Assembly (NCBI GenBank): GCA_008694505.1
Contig: VZDJ01000623.1
Coordinates: forward strand, 16,109,810-16,173,809
Direction of reading: 5' to 3'
Source: Cyanoderma ruficeps
Taxonomy: Eukaryota; Chordata; Aves; Passeriformes; Timaliidae
DNA length: 64,000 nucleotides
This document shows, one piece after another, positions 1 to 12,966 of the stretch. The first letter of the stretch is position 1. The number at the start of each line of letters is the position of its first letter. The notes under the pieces were generated by a model. It ran no database searches. It saw only the letters and a program-made list of their open reading frames with translations, and was not told the DNA's origin. The position numbers and the translations under genes were made by a program.

Positions 1-3000
1 ACAGCATCAGAAATAATTTGCACATGGAATAGTAAAACCACAAAAAAAAAAAAAGGCACAAAAATGCTTGGTTTTGTACAACCTACTGCTCTGGATACAG
101 TCTATCTTTCATTCTCCTTTTGGTACATATCTAACAAAAAAAATCTAAGTGACCAAGTCTTCTACTCAGAACAAACCTTTAATAATGTAGCAGAAAATAA
201 TGAAACCCTGCTAAGTTATTTAATTTGCCATGAGTCAAGAGATTTCCTTTATCAAAATAAAACTAAAGATCAGTGTCATTACCTATCTATGAATCCTTGC
301 AAGAAGAATTTGAAGAATTAATTTGAAGAATTAAATAGTTAATATAATTTTCATCAAATGTTTTTGTCCTGTTTTGAAAAAGAGGACAAGTTATTGCTGC
401 ATGCATTTGAATTTTTATATAAGAAAATACCCTGCCTCGATTGTAATCAACTTTTAATAATCCAGTGAGGAGATTTAAATTTTAAAATATTCTAAACTAT
501 GGAAGAATAGGGGGACATTGTTCACTAATGTAATTTAGAAAAATAATAAGTTGATTGAGGTTTGGCAGACATTTAATTCTGAGGTTGTCCTTCACCAGGT
601 GCCACTGATCTGAAGGGTCTTCTTGGCTAGATCAATCTATGGAACCTATACGTATGTAGCTAAACATGATTAACAGAAAAATGTGTATATGTAGAGCATA
701 TTCTGTTTAGCTTCTAGGGAGAAATAATTTCATTAAAAAAAAGAAAGAAATGCTTTTAATCATCCAGTGCTCCACTTTTCAGTAGTTAATTATGATGAAA
801 AGGGAGCTCTCCTCCAGCCTATGAAAAAAAAAGTATAATCTACTTATGCAGATATATATGTTATATAAGATGTTCCTTTTTAGGCCTAAAAGGAATCAAA
901 GGAAATATATGCTTGCATGTATTATATAATTTTTTTTATACAGAGAGTACATTTTAAGATATTCAAAACAGCAAATTTTCTGAATGTTTTAGTTTTTAAG
1001 AGGAACATGAGGTCCTAATATATTTTGGGTTTTTTTCTCTACTTTGTAAAAATCAGATCCTATGAATGCTAATTTTCCTAAACTCTAACTTAAAAAAAAA
1101 CCCTAAAGCAATCATCTCAAAAAACCCCAACCATTGAATCAACCAACCAATACCAGGAAGCCAGTAGACCAACAGAAAAGTGAAGCTGCGTGTCACAGTC
1201 TGAAATCTCTTTGAGAGCCTCTATTGAGACAAGTGCTGTTGTAGTATCCATCTTCAGCTCAAAAGAGCATCAGATGATATCAGATGAACCCATGTTTTCA
1301 AATATATCCTTCTCTCTTTAGTAGGATCATTGAAACCGTGAGACTGATCACACTCACGCCAAACTCTAGCAACCTTTCCCCAGCACTAGCCAAAACTACA
1401 CGCAGAGCTAGATCCTTGAGAGGAATGAAGGATACACTCAAAAGTAGGAAGATATAGAGTAGTGTTCCTAGAGAGAAAAATTCTTCGGAAGTGATGAAAA
1501 CCAGTGAGATACTCTGCTTCCCAGCAAGTCTTAGGATTTCCAGGTGACTCTTGGAAAATAAGGCCTCTGCCAACCCATGCAAGCTTTACGAAAATGAATA
1601 TGTACAGCCAGTGATTTTTGATGACTGTAAATGTGGGCTGATGGAAATGGAGAAATACTTAGAGACTGCTTTCAAGTAACTGGATAAATTTGTGCATTAA
1701 TTTTCTTTCTGCTGAGCTGAGCCCTTCTGGGAAGCCTGAAGATTTGTTTAAAACAGCAGGTCTCTATTGTGCAAGAAAACAAGTCTCAGACATGTCCTGA
1801 GACCTCTGGACTTCTTTTTCATGTAGACCACAGTCTGATGAAAGTCAACCTTTTGCCTTTTATCCCTACTTCACCCCTTCCCAGTCTTTAAACCAGAATG
1901 CCTATGGCCTTTCAGGGATACTTAAAAAAAAAAGAGTTGTTGTCAAACAATTCAGAAAATGAGTGCTTTCCTCTTCAACTTCTTGGCAGACAGTCAGGGT
2001 TTTTTTTGCAAAAGGATTGCTTGTATCTGTTCTTAAAATAACTAGAATAAGATTGTGTGATTGTATTGAATCAAGGAATATATTAAGTGCATTGTTTGGT
2101 AAAAACAGTGCATAACTCACAAGTTATGAACAGTTGGGGACACAAGTTTTTTATTAAGCCCTTCATCTGGCAGAATTTCACTTGACTTCCATGGGAATTT
2201 GCTTTGCTGAAGATACTAAATAGGGAACTGTTTCACTGGACCAATCAGATGATTATTTCTTTTACATGGGGGATGGCATCTTTGTATTTCAGCGCATATT
2301 AACAAAGCATGAGCAGAAATGCAGGTTAACCCCTGGTTACCAGAATTTTTGAAAGGTGACAACATACCCTACAACTCAGGTTAAATTAGGAGAAGTGAGT
2401 GTATAGGAAAAAAATGGGATTGCCTACACTTTACTGTGATGCATTGCCTGTCCCTTATGGTGTTGGCAGTGTGCCTCAGGTTATTTCCTCATTTACTGCT
2501 TGGGCTTAGGGACCCAACTTGGAAACCCTATATTAAGTAGATTTAACTTCAAAAAGGTGAGTATCAAGTATCCCTGTGTTTGGAGAGCTAAACACAATGT
2601 TTTTTGATAGGGCTAAATTTTTACTTTTGGGTAAAATGCCTAGGTTTGTGTTTGGTTTAATGAAGAGCGCATCTCATGCTTTCTGCCTCTTGGGTAATAC
2701 TTAGTGTAACAGACATATAATTGAGCCACCAAAGGCAGGATAAAGTGACACAGGAATAAGGAAACATAGTCCTAGTCATTAATTTAAAAGAGATAGCAGA
2801 TGGGAGGATAGAATACCAAATTTCTGGACTAATAATCAAATTATTATAGTGTGCTCCAGAGCTGTACACTATATGGTCTCTCCTCAGCTGAGGGTATGTG
2901 CTCCTTTAGCACCAACCAGTTTTCCTCATCCTTCAGCCACACCACTGGAAGATTTTCCCCATGAAGACATTGTTGCTGGGATCCCAGCTGAGACCTTAAG

Positions 3001-5365
3001 CTTCATTGATACAAACCTGTGAAGAACAGTGGGTTGAATCCCTCTGAAGATGCTTGGTTTCTTCCCCTTGTCTCTAGAAGGAGCTTGGGACATGCGTGAT
3101 ACTGATTTAGACACCTAATCGCTGGTCAGAGTATTAGGGGACAGATGATGATATTTTCTTTACTTTTTTTTTCCCTTTTTTTTTTTTTTCTCCAAGCAGT
3201 TGTAAACCTGCATATATCTCACTTCTTCCAAAGCCTTCTGCATCACTGTCTGGAAAAGTTCCTAATCTGACACTTTGAAAGTAGCGTGTTACATTACTCC
3301 ACATGAAATATGGAGTGTTTGTTCATTCATTCCAGACCGCTTTGTGTCACATGGTATCATCCCTACATGGGATATCCTACATATCCTGCAAATTTACTAG
3401 ATTCCTTTAATTATCAAGTAAGGAAACTAGGCTGGTGTAAATTTTGTATCTAGTCAGTGCACTGTATCATATCAAAGAAGCTTTCCTGAGAGCAGTTCTT
3501 TCGATCTCAGGAAATTGCATACTTGTTTCTGAATTTGTAAACCAGGCAGTTAGTTGCTTCAGATTCCTGGTGACAAAAACTCTCTAAAAATTTAGTTAGT
3601 TAGTATCTACAGACTTTTTTTCATGAAACAGTATATTTTATGGAAATTCAGCCTACCTGACCAGCTCCACAAAGGGTAAACCTTAACATTCAAACTGTCA
3701 CTTTGCATCTGTTGAGAATCTGACTTAATTCACTTCTCTAAAGAAAAGCAATTACTCTCCATGAGCTTTGCATGATACCAGATCACTGCAAAAAGCCAAA
3801 AAGGCATTTAATTCTCCCTACAAAAACAGTTTTCATGCAGCTAACTTTACAATGGAAAGTGGCACTATAATCCCAACTGTCCTTGAAAGGTTTCTTTTTT
3901 TAGAGGAAATGAATGAGGTTTTCTGAGGTAAGATGAGGTCTAAAGTTAATGTGCCTGGTTGTAAATTCAGGCATGGGGATCATTTGTTCAGAGGGAAAAT
4001 GATAAGCTCTGGTAAGAATTAGTTTGTTTAAACAGTACATTAGGTGACAACAGAAGTAGTATCTCCATCTTGTAAGATACTGCTCTGACTTTAGTTCATT
4101 GTTTTTAATGGAGAATAACATTGGTAGAGAAATTTTGTTTGTGGTATCCAAAGGGGATAATTTATTTTCTTCTATGATTTGAAATATTGCATTGGGGGGG
4201 GGAAGTGAAAAAAAAAAGAAAATTTTCTTTACATAGAAAATCCTTTTTCTTAAATTAAAAGTAGAATGACATAAGACCTGTCAAGATTATATATTATTTC
4301 TACATGAACCTGCTTTATGGATATAAGTATTTTCAAACCTTAGATAAATGTAAACCTAGAAGTCTTTGCATGAGGCTGCATGACCTAATAAGTCATTCAC
4401 TTCTATTCCTGCAGAAATTAAAGGAACATTATTCCCCCCACATTTCCCATTGCAGGAAATTCATTTCACATAGCTTGTAGCACTGTAGGAACTTGATGGT
4501 TAAAGAATTCTTTGCCTGAGATGGCAGGGTAGAACCTGCTTGGGAAGACAGGTGCATTGTTACAGAGTGGTCAAAATTACTGCTATTTTCATTTATGGCT
4601 CAAAAATTATATGTTTACTAGGTAAAATAAATTAAATAAAACCATTTTCAGTAATTTGCAGATTGCCAGTAGGTCTGAGAAGAGTAGGAAATGATGAGCT
4701 AACCTGGTGGGATGATACCCTTTGTGAAGTAAGAGGAATAAGGAATAAAAAGGCCCATTTATATACCTTCTTCTGAAAGCATTTTCAAGCGGGCAGACCT
4801 TGCTTTTGAGTCACTGGGCCACAAGTAGCTGTGACTGCTGCTTTCATTATAAATTCTCCTAGTTTTATTTGTTATGTTGTCTTGGTGTCTGCTGTATCTG
4901 GGCCAGCAGGAGCTACCAGGAGACACCAGTGCCTGTTTTGTTCCTTTATCTGCATTATTCATAGCATCGGATAGTCACTGAATATAAGTGATGCCTGCTA
5001 ACATATCACAAATAGTTATATTTTTTTCAACACTACTCCTACTAGTCAGATGGAAGGCCATTTCTGCATTCTACAGCCTTCTATAGTCTGAAAAAAATAT
5101 TTCACACTGGGAAAAGTGTTACTATATAGGAGCTCAAGCTTCAGTCATCATTTCTCTTCACTTGCCTCTCCTTGTCCTGCTTTCTATTCATTTTTTTACC
5201 AGGTTAAAGACTCCTGCTGAGCTCCTGTGCCCCATTTCGGATTCTCTCACATGTCCCTTAGTCCATAATGTTGCTTTCTATTCTTCCTCCTGTCTCCTGA
5301 ATCCTTTCATTACCTAAGCAGCCCTGTCTCAAATATCCCCACAACCTCCATAATTCCAGTATCAT
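1..5365. other. AT-rich non-coding stretch, no gene seen
   Basis: I find no recognisable exon or full transposon here. The stretch holds an A13 run at 42-54, an A/C-rich patch at 1092-1157, a pyrimidine tract at 3163-3192 and a G9 run followed by A10 at 4194-4217. The open frames are all 60-100 codons, have no recognisable domain and look like chance frames in AT-rich DNA. It could be intergenic or intronic; the sequence alone does not decide. Confidence 0.6.
4194..4217. repeat. G9 and A10 homopolymer runs
   Basis: Nine G (4194-4202) are followed by AAGTG and ten A (4208-4217). Runs like this are prone to length error in assembly and to slippage in replication. Confidence 0.85.
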
Positions 5366-5843
5366 CCAGAATCATTTAGGTTGGAAAAGACTTCAAAAAT
5401 CATTGAGTCCAGACATTAACCCAGGAATGCCAAGTCCACCACTAAACCATGTCCCCAAGTGCCATGTCTGCACACTTCCTTGAGCGTGCTGTTCATACTT
5501 GAAAACCCTTCCAGTTAAGTATTTTTTCCTCATATCCAATATACGCCTTCCCTGGTGCAACTTGAGACCTTTTTGTGTCATCCCATCACCTGTTATTTGG
5601 GAGAAGAAACTGACATCCACCTGGCTACAGCCTCCTTTCAGATAGTTGTGTAGAACAATAAGGTCCCCCCCGGGCCTCCCTTTTTTGAGGCTAAGCAATC
5701 ACAGGTCCCTCAGCCACTCCTTATCAGACTTGTGCTTGGGAACCTTCACCCTCTCCAGTGCCCTTTTCTGGCCATGCTCCACCACCTCAGTGTCTTTCTT
5801 GTAGTGAAGGGCACAAAACTGAATCCAGGATTTGATATGTGTC
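5366..5843 (-). mobile_element. CR1 LINE fragment, 3' end
   Basis: A 5'-truncated CR1 retrotransposon lies on the minus strand. Its 3' end faces low coordinates: CAGAATCATTTAGGTTGGAA at 5367 is the reverse complement of the usual CR1 terminus (TTCCAACCTAAATGATTCTG). Going up, the sequence follows the 3' part of the element in order: the segment for a lost W/R-rich RT C-terminus, the 'gaggctaagcaatcacaggtcc' block, then 'cactgaatccaggattt'-like sequence, where it stops near 5843. Such 5' truncation is normal for LINEs copied by target-primed reverse transcription. Only one ATTCT-type tail unit remains. Many substitutions and no intact frame show that it is dead. The 101-codon frame inside is antisense noise within the element. 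The exact CR1 subfamily cannot be given without a library search. Confidence 0.92.
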
Positions 5844-8800
5844 ATTATCTGTCTCCTCCTGTTTCTATCTCATAATATTAGAACATAATTTGTTACCGTT
5901 GCATTTATTTTGTCCTGCATTTTAATTGCTATTATCTTGATCTAAATTAGTCCCACATCAGAATAAAGAATGTGGCCTGCACTTTCCACCCAAGTGTTAT
6001 ATATCAGTGAATTAAGGAAGGTCCACAGAGATCCTGGTTTCTTCCAGGGATAATAATGATAACAAACAATGATTCATAGCACATCAGATTTCTGACTACT
6101 CAAGAAGAAGCTGGTTTTTGCCCCAAATCCATCTTCTGTCCACCATAGTAACTCTATTCCTTGTTCACACAGTGTGCTTGGTTTGGACAGGGAAGGCTCA
6201 GACTGACTTTTTGCTTATCCTCTTGCTCTCCATAAATATATTAACAGGTTTTTTAGATCTTGACCCTAGACAAATGGGAGAAGAAGATGTTACTCGTATG
6301 ATTATAAACTTTAAAAACCTGTTTCAATGGGATGTTTGGTTTTCTTCAGTTATTCTTGGCATGTAGCATGTAAGCATCTTAACTGAGAAAATAGGCAATT
6401 TACACAGCATACACATCAACACTCATATTTTATCAACTGTGATTGATCCTCAGAAACCATGAACACTCTGGAATTTGGGGATCCCTTCTTACTCCTTGCA
6501 GAGTCTACAGGTCAATTCGTGTCTACAAGGACCCCAGTAACTGCATTTCCTGCAGCCTCTGTGTCACACAGGGTGGGTTGGATCTTATGTGCAGACTGGC
6601 ACTTCCTAGTGGCTGAAAAAAGCTGACAGCATGATAAAAGAAATGATCTGGCTGCTGGAAGCATAATAGTGTGCAGAATATGCATTTACATATGTTGAAT
6701 CTTTCTTGGTAATGACAACAGAAACATTTCAACTTGGAAGTGTCTGAAAGGCTGACACAGGGTGAACTCGTGCAGCCGATCTTTGTCAGCATTTCTAGAG
6801 GGCAATGTAATAATGGAGGGGAAAAAACCCAGCATCTACAAGAGAACAGTCTTCAGGGAGCGTTTAAATTGAAGGACAGTTAAAATTTATGACTGAGGCA
6901 TTTAGGCTCAGGGTTTTCTGATCTTATGTGTCAGAACAAAGTCAGCTGTAAAGCGATACCACAAAATCACTGCTAACGAACAAGATGCAAGTGTCAGACA
7001 ACAAAGTTTAAAGTGGAGTGCAAGACAAAGAGAGAAATAAATTTATGGACTGGGTACTTGGAGTTTTCTGGTTTTGTTTGGCAGGGAAAAAAAGAAATGT
7101 CATCTTCAAAACTCATGGATTGAAATGGTTTTAAATGAAAGGGAAAAAAGGAGAAAAGCTGCCAAAAAATGGTAAAGTTTAAACTTCCCAGACATGTTTT
7201 ATAGTCTTTTTGTAATGAGCATATCTTTTTCCCGTTTTCAATTTTTTTTTCCCTTGTGACCTCATGAGAATCTAAAACAAAAGATACAAAACAAATATTC
7301 TTCATTGTGATATACTGGGAGAAAATTGTAATAAGCTTGTGAGAAATTTAGGGAGGTCACGTGTCAACATAACATACCTAACCTGATATTCATGTAACTG
7401 TTCTCTAATTTTAGGAAGCATTCCAGAAAGTTTTCAACAAGTGAGTTGAAGAGAAACAACTTTCCTGCAGCTACATATATTGACAATGTTGCCATCTAGC
7501 CATGTCCAATGCCTGAAAAATGGAATATGAATGAAAGTTTCACAGCAGATGAAAAGGCACATTTAAGGGGATGATACACTGAAATCATTAAAGGCCAGAT
7601 GAGAGCAGCTCTGGTTTGTATTAACTTGTGATTCAGTCTCTACATTTCAGTGCTCTTTTTGTAAAGTTTTCAAAATTTTGATGATAAGTCTTGTGCTTCT
7701 AGGTAGGTCTCATGCTTGCAAATATGTATTGCTATATTGCAAGATAAAAGACTGGAGGGGAGGTGTCACTTCTTAGGGGGGGTGTGGTGGTGGGAAGAAC
7801 ATTTGAGGATTATTTACTAGGGAATGCTTGTGTAATGAACCAGAGATGGAGAATGAGGGATCAAGGTGTTCGGGAGAGGAACAAACATGGGAAAGATAAA
7901 GGGATAAAGGCTGAGGGTTTTGCGGAAAACTGGGCTGTCATGCACGTGTGCATGTGGCTATGTCTTGTGCCTGTGAGCATAGTCAGTTTTGTACTCTCAT
8001 TAAAATCCCTTTCTAGCTCCTTTTCTGTGTAACAAATTGCCTATGTCATGGGCACATGAGCAGATGGAGGCCAGCACTTGGAGAAGGGACCACAAAGGTG
8101 ACTTCTCTGAGCTAAGTTCAGATCAATTCATTTTGTAGTCAACATAGGTAAAATAATTACCTTCTTTAGAATGTGAAAGTGATGATTTATTTCAGACATG
8201 GAATGTAAAGACTTTTAAGACAAATGTGCCAATTTCTCTTCAATGACTGTCAAAGCAGCCCAGGATGATTTTCTCACTGATAGACATTTGCAGTTGATAA
8301 TCTGATCCTATCCCAGAAGACAAATATTGTGTCTTGTATTAAGGACAGATGACTGAGAAAATCACAGCTCATAATTTACCCTGCTTACAAGCAAGTGCTA
8401 AAGGACTCATATAAGATTATGCCAGTTAGAAAAAAAATATTTTAGAACTTAACATTTAAACATTTCATTATTATTCTTTGAATTGGTGTCCAGGTTAGTA
8501 AGATCTGGGGGTTAACATTACTTTCAGGTCTGAACTTGTACTACATACTGCATTGTGCAAGCTTATCCGAAGGCAACAATAAAGGCAATAATATAAAAAA
8601 TAGCTTTTTCTCCTTGGTTCCAGATCAGCATTTGCAATGGGGCATTAGAGAAGATAAGCTGGCTAAACTTCTGTTGATGAAATAGTTTGATGACAACATT
8701 ACAGCTGAGCAGCCAGTGAAAATATTTTTTGCTGAGTTAATGTCATTGTCCAATTTTGTATGCTCTCCCTTTCTAACCATTAGATTTTATTTTTAATCAA

Positions 8801-9510
8801 TCATAGTGATTGAACAAAAAAAATTACTTTGTTTTGAGTTTTACTCCTAAACATGTCAAGGGTATCCAGAATAGGGTTTTTTTTTCCTGTATACGGCTTT
8901 GGATATCTTCAGTATAAACCCTAGAAAGAAGCAAGTGAGCCTCAGGCAAAATACATGGAAAATATAGTAAGCTACACTGTCCTGCCTCTCTGTTTCATTA
9001 GGGAATAACACAGGGAAATCGTGCTTCTAAACTCTAAGGACCATGTCCGTTCACCCTAGAAGTCCAGTTAATTTGTTTTTTCCCAGGTGCTTTCAGCTTT
9101 TAATCCCTTGTCGTGCTTGTTTCCATTATCAGAGATCCTTCTTTGCAGAACTTTTGCATTTAAGATGCTTCTTTTCTATAGCTTGTGTTTCTTTGTACAA
9201 TTGTTTCAAAGCCACTTCTTGTTAACTTGTGGAAGAATAAGAAATTTGATGTTCCAGAGAGAAGCAAAAAAATTTTCAGCATTCAGAAAACAATGTCAGC
9301 AACAATTAAGTAAATAGTATGGTTTGATGGGGAATATTCAGGGTTAAATGAAAAGACTGCATAATTTAGGGAAAATGCATCTTTACGACCAACTGGTCTC
9401 TGTGAGAAATCCCAGACACCCACCTAATATTAGCATCCTAAATCCATGTCATCATGAACAATTTTCTATATTTTTGGCAGAGAAGAACAACTAAGACTTA
9501 GATCTGTATA
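5844..9510. other. AT-rich non-coding stretch, no gene seen
   Basis: No exon, RNA gene or full mobile element is recognised. Short frames (6118-6366 plus, 6994-7305 minus, 7763-8032 plus) lack known domains. A G-rich patch sits near 7776-7800 and T8 near 8878-8886. I see nothing else that supports a feature. Confidence 0.55.
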
Positions 9511-10081
9511 TGTCCAGCAGGAGCAGGGAGGTCATTCTTCCCCTGTACTCAGCACTGGTGAGGCCACACCTTGAGTGCTGTGTCCAGTTCTGGCCCCTCA
9601 GTTTAGGAAGGACGTTGAGATGCTTGAGCGTTGCAGAGGAGGCAACGAGGCTGGTGAGGGGCTTGGAACACAAACCCTGTGAGGAATGACTGGGGGAGCT
9701 GGGGCTGTTTAGCCTGGAGAAAAGGGGACTCAGAGGTGACCTTATCACTCTCTACAACTTCCTGAGAGGTGGCTGTGGCCAGCTGGGGGTTGGTCACTTT
9801 CTCCAGGCAGCAGCTGACAGAACGCGAGGACACAGTCTTAAGCTGTGCCAAGGGAAACATAGGTTGGATATTAGGAATATTTTTTTTTTTACAAAAAGGG
9901 TAATGAAGTATTGGAATGGACTACCTGGGGAGGTAATGGATTCACCATCTCTGGATGTGTTTAAGAAAAGGCTGGATATGGCACTTGGTGCCATGGTTTA
10001 GTTGAGGTTAGGGTTGGGTTGGACTTGATGATCTTGGAGGTCTCTTCCAACCCAGTGATTCTGTGATTCTGTGATTCTATG
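9511..10081 (+). mobile_element. CR1 LINE, ORF2 C-terminus and 3' tail
   Basis: This is a 5'-truncated CR1 on the plus strand and one of the best preserved in the window. In the plus frame starting at 9519 it reads [19 protein letters not shown], the conserved CR1 reverse-transcriptase C-terminal region, followed by FW. It then runs through the usual 'ctggagaaaaggggact' block, 'acaacttcctgagaggtggctg', 'ggatattaggaatatt', 'aatggactacctggggaggt' and 'ggacttgatgatcttggagg'. It ends in the diagnostic octamer-like tail ATTCTGTGATTCTGTGATTCTATG at 10058-10081 (three units). ORF2 normally encodes an endonuclease and reverse transcriptase that copy the RNA at a nicked target; only the end is here, so this copy cannot move. 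A T10 run near 9880 interrupts the 3' region. Minus-strand frames at 9491-9994 are shadows of it. Confidence 0.96.
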
Positions 10082-12933
10082 CTTCCTGCTTTACTTGTGT
10101 TGTACCTACTTAATTAATATCCCTATTTACATAGAAAATGACTTAAATATCCATGTTAATTAGTTAACTACATTAAGATAAGCAAGGAATTTTAATTTGG
10201 CTTCCTGCTTTTCCTTTCCTCTTTCCTGTGACATTACTTGAAATATAGATGCTGTGCTATATATGTCTGAAGTGGCAATATTAGCGACATTGTAGCATGT
10301 AGCAACAATATATGCATACAATATATTGTATGTAGCAGCAATATATGTAGCAATCGTAGCAACAATTTTAAAATTTGAACAGTGATGTCCATCAAGCCTT
10401 TGCCTGGATTTGTCTGTTGAGAATTTTCTAACACTTTTCTGCAAATTACAAGTCTGCAAGTGAGAATGTGAGATATGAATTTATGCAAATGGAATTGCAA
10501 AACCTGCCCTGCTACCAAACAAACACTGTATAATAAAGCAAAAAGATTGATGCTCCTCCTGTAAATCCTCTGGGAAAATATAGGCATCTGTTGTTAGATG
10601 TTTATTCAGCCTGCAACAACCAGAGTCAGTAGAACTATTTTACAGTCAATGGAGAAAAAAAGGAGCACTTGCAGGATAAGTTTTTACTTACCCAGACAGA
10701 AATGTGTAAAATGGTTCACATGAATCATGTTTTTAAAACATTTTGATTTTCCTCCTCTGCTGAAGGAGCCCAGAGTGACTATCTCAAAAGTTACTGGGAT
10801 AAATGTCCCCTAAGGAACTTGGTTTTGAGAGTCAGGCTGCTAGTTTGATAACACACAAGTGTTCACCTTGAGTTTGGAAACGTGGTTTAACTCTCTGCTG
10901 CCTGAGTGGGACCTTCCCTTATGAAGCAGAGCAAATCATTCTGAATGGAGGAGTACAAAGTGTCTTCACAAGCTGACCAGGAGCTCTCCAAAATGATCAT
11001 ACATTTTATGTTAAATAGGATAAACTTGGAAATTACTAGGTAATTCAGAAATAGATTTCCTTCCAGATTTTAAAGGGGACTTTTGTATAAACCCTATTAG
11101 AGGCTGAGTCATTTCTTCAGTATGAAATTTCGCTGTTGAAATATCAGTTCTGCTGAAGTTTCATGCAAATTTTCTTAAAGGGAACCATGTCATTGCTAAA
11201 CTTTCTGGGAGCAGATACACTTTTTATGTCTGTGGGTTTTATGCTAACATATCTCCCTTGAGACAAAACTGAAAAAAATCCCTAATATATACCTATTAAC
11301 AAAATATTTCAGTTATTAAAAAATCATTTCTTTATCCAAGGAAAGTTTTGATCATTCAACACAGTCAGACCACATGCAATTTTTATCATATAATCTGCAA
11401 GACTATGCCTCCTCTTATAAATGACACACTAACCCTTTCTTGATGGAGGACATTCTTCATGTCAAAAGTTTGGAGAAGCCATTTAATAAACCTAATGATA
11501 CTCCTAATAGAAGAGAGGATGCCCTCAAAGAGATAGAGAGCATTTGATTTCCCTGATCACTAATCAATTTTTGGAAAAATATCATAGTCTAGTTAGTGAT
11601 ACTGTACTGATTGATGTATCTTATTTAGATAATTTCATCAAAAGCACTAGATCTTCTAAAAAACACTAGGGATTTATGAAAAAATTGAATTGAGCTACAG
11701 GTAAATGAAACATTGTAGAAAAATTTCTCAGATGGCACAGCTAAAGTAATCCAACTATGAAAGGCAGGAAGAATTACTTGCTTACAACAACAATAATAGT
11801 AANATAAATCTAAGTTCCATGAAAGAAAAATATGAAAATAAGAAATTGAAGAGATTTTGGCACTTAGCTGTAGTTTGGCTGTCACCTCTTTGGTGTTTTC
11901 TAGTAAAAGCAAAGGTCTACAAAAGAAGTTAAGCAAAAATATAAACGAGGATCTGATGCCAGGCAGGTAATTTTGCATTTTTGTACTTCACTACTGCCTA
12001 CTGACAAACTTACCTATTGCCTTCTTTAAAAAGGGAAAATTATTGCTTTAATGCTGTTTTTGATTTCAAGTTCAGTCATAGGTCTCTTAAGGTGACCAGA
12101 CTTGGCTGAATGGAGAGCAAAAAGTGCTGAGATGCCTATGTAGCATGGTTTTCCTCTAGTCTGTTGCTTAGAGAGACAGGGGGAAAAGCCTGATTTTTAC
12201 TTCTACTTTTCACATTAAATTTTGACCCTGCCTGAAGGCTTCAACAGAAGCAATAATGCTTATCCATTACTGAAGGGTCATGGTGACTCCAAGAGTTTTC
12301 ATTTGGATTGCAATAATGCCTCTGTATATTCTGTGAAATACTAGATAAATAAAGGGATATTAGATAGCACACTTGTTATTTAAGTCTGTCACTTTAAATC
12401 TCCTCTACGAATATTATCTAAGATTCTTGTTTTCAGGCTAAATGATTTCTTTCTTGTACTGTAAGCATTACTTAAATAAACTAAACCAATCCAGACAAAA
12501 AGCCACCCTGGTAACACTAGGAAAGCTCTTAATCTTCTCTGCTGTATAAAACAATGAATGCCATAGAAGTAAAATGGTGAAAGGACAATCTTTACTACTG
12601 GCATGGAGGTATTTAGAACCATTAAATCGGAGCAATTGAAATATGTCCTTCCAGACAGCCTGGATGTTATTCTTAGACCCACTCCTGCTATACTGAAAGT
12701 TAAGAGGGAAGTCACTCAGTCTTTAACACCGTATTGTACATTTAAAATCTAAGTTCAATGTGCCACAGTCACTCTTGATGGAAATTGTGCAGTGTCCTAC
12801 AGAATGGGACTTTTCTCAGAAAATTACCTGGCACTTAAACCTTTACATTTGCGTTGAGATATGTATCCTAAAATAAGACTCCTCTCCCTGAGGAGGAGGC
12901 AGTGGCAGAAACAACATGAACTTACTGTAACCC
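10082..12933. other. AT-rich non-coding stretch
   Basis: No gene is recognised. It holds an imperfect tandem patch at 10270-10367 and a single undetermined base (N) at 11803. The frames 10234-10587, 11625-11978 and 12389-12715 on minus (99-117 codons) show no domain I know and the second contains the N, so I treat them as chance. Confidence 0.55.
10270..10367. repeat. imperfect TGTAGCAACAATATA-type tandem repeat
   Basis: Several diverged copies of a TGTAGCA(A/G)CAATATA-like unit follow each other (around 10291, 10298, 10330, 10345 and 10356), mixed with TATATTG steps. It looks like a degraded low-order satellite or slippage patch. No family is assigned. Confidence 0.6.
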
Positions 12934-12966
12934 CCTTCCTCTCTCTCACTGCTGAGAGAGAGAAGG
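12934..12966. repeat. short hairpin of CT/GA repeats
   Basis: CCTTCCTCTCTCTCA is followed by a 4-base loop CTGC and TGAGAGAGAGAAGG. The arms pair over 14 bases with one bulged C. The element is also a CT/GA microsatellite, so slippage plus inversion could have made it. No flanks support a microRNA precursor, because the paired length is too short. Confidence 0.7.

Noticed and set aside
9491..9994. Three overlapping minus frames
   Set aside because: Antisense shadows of the plus-strand CR1.
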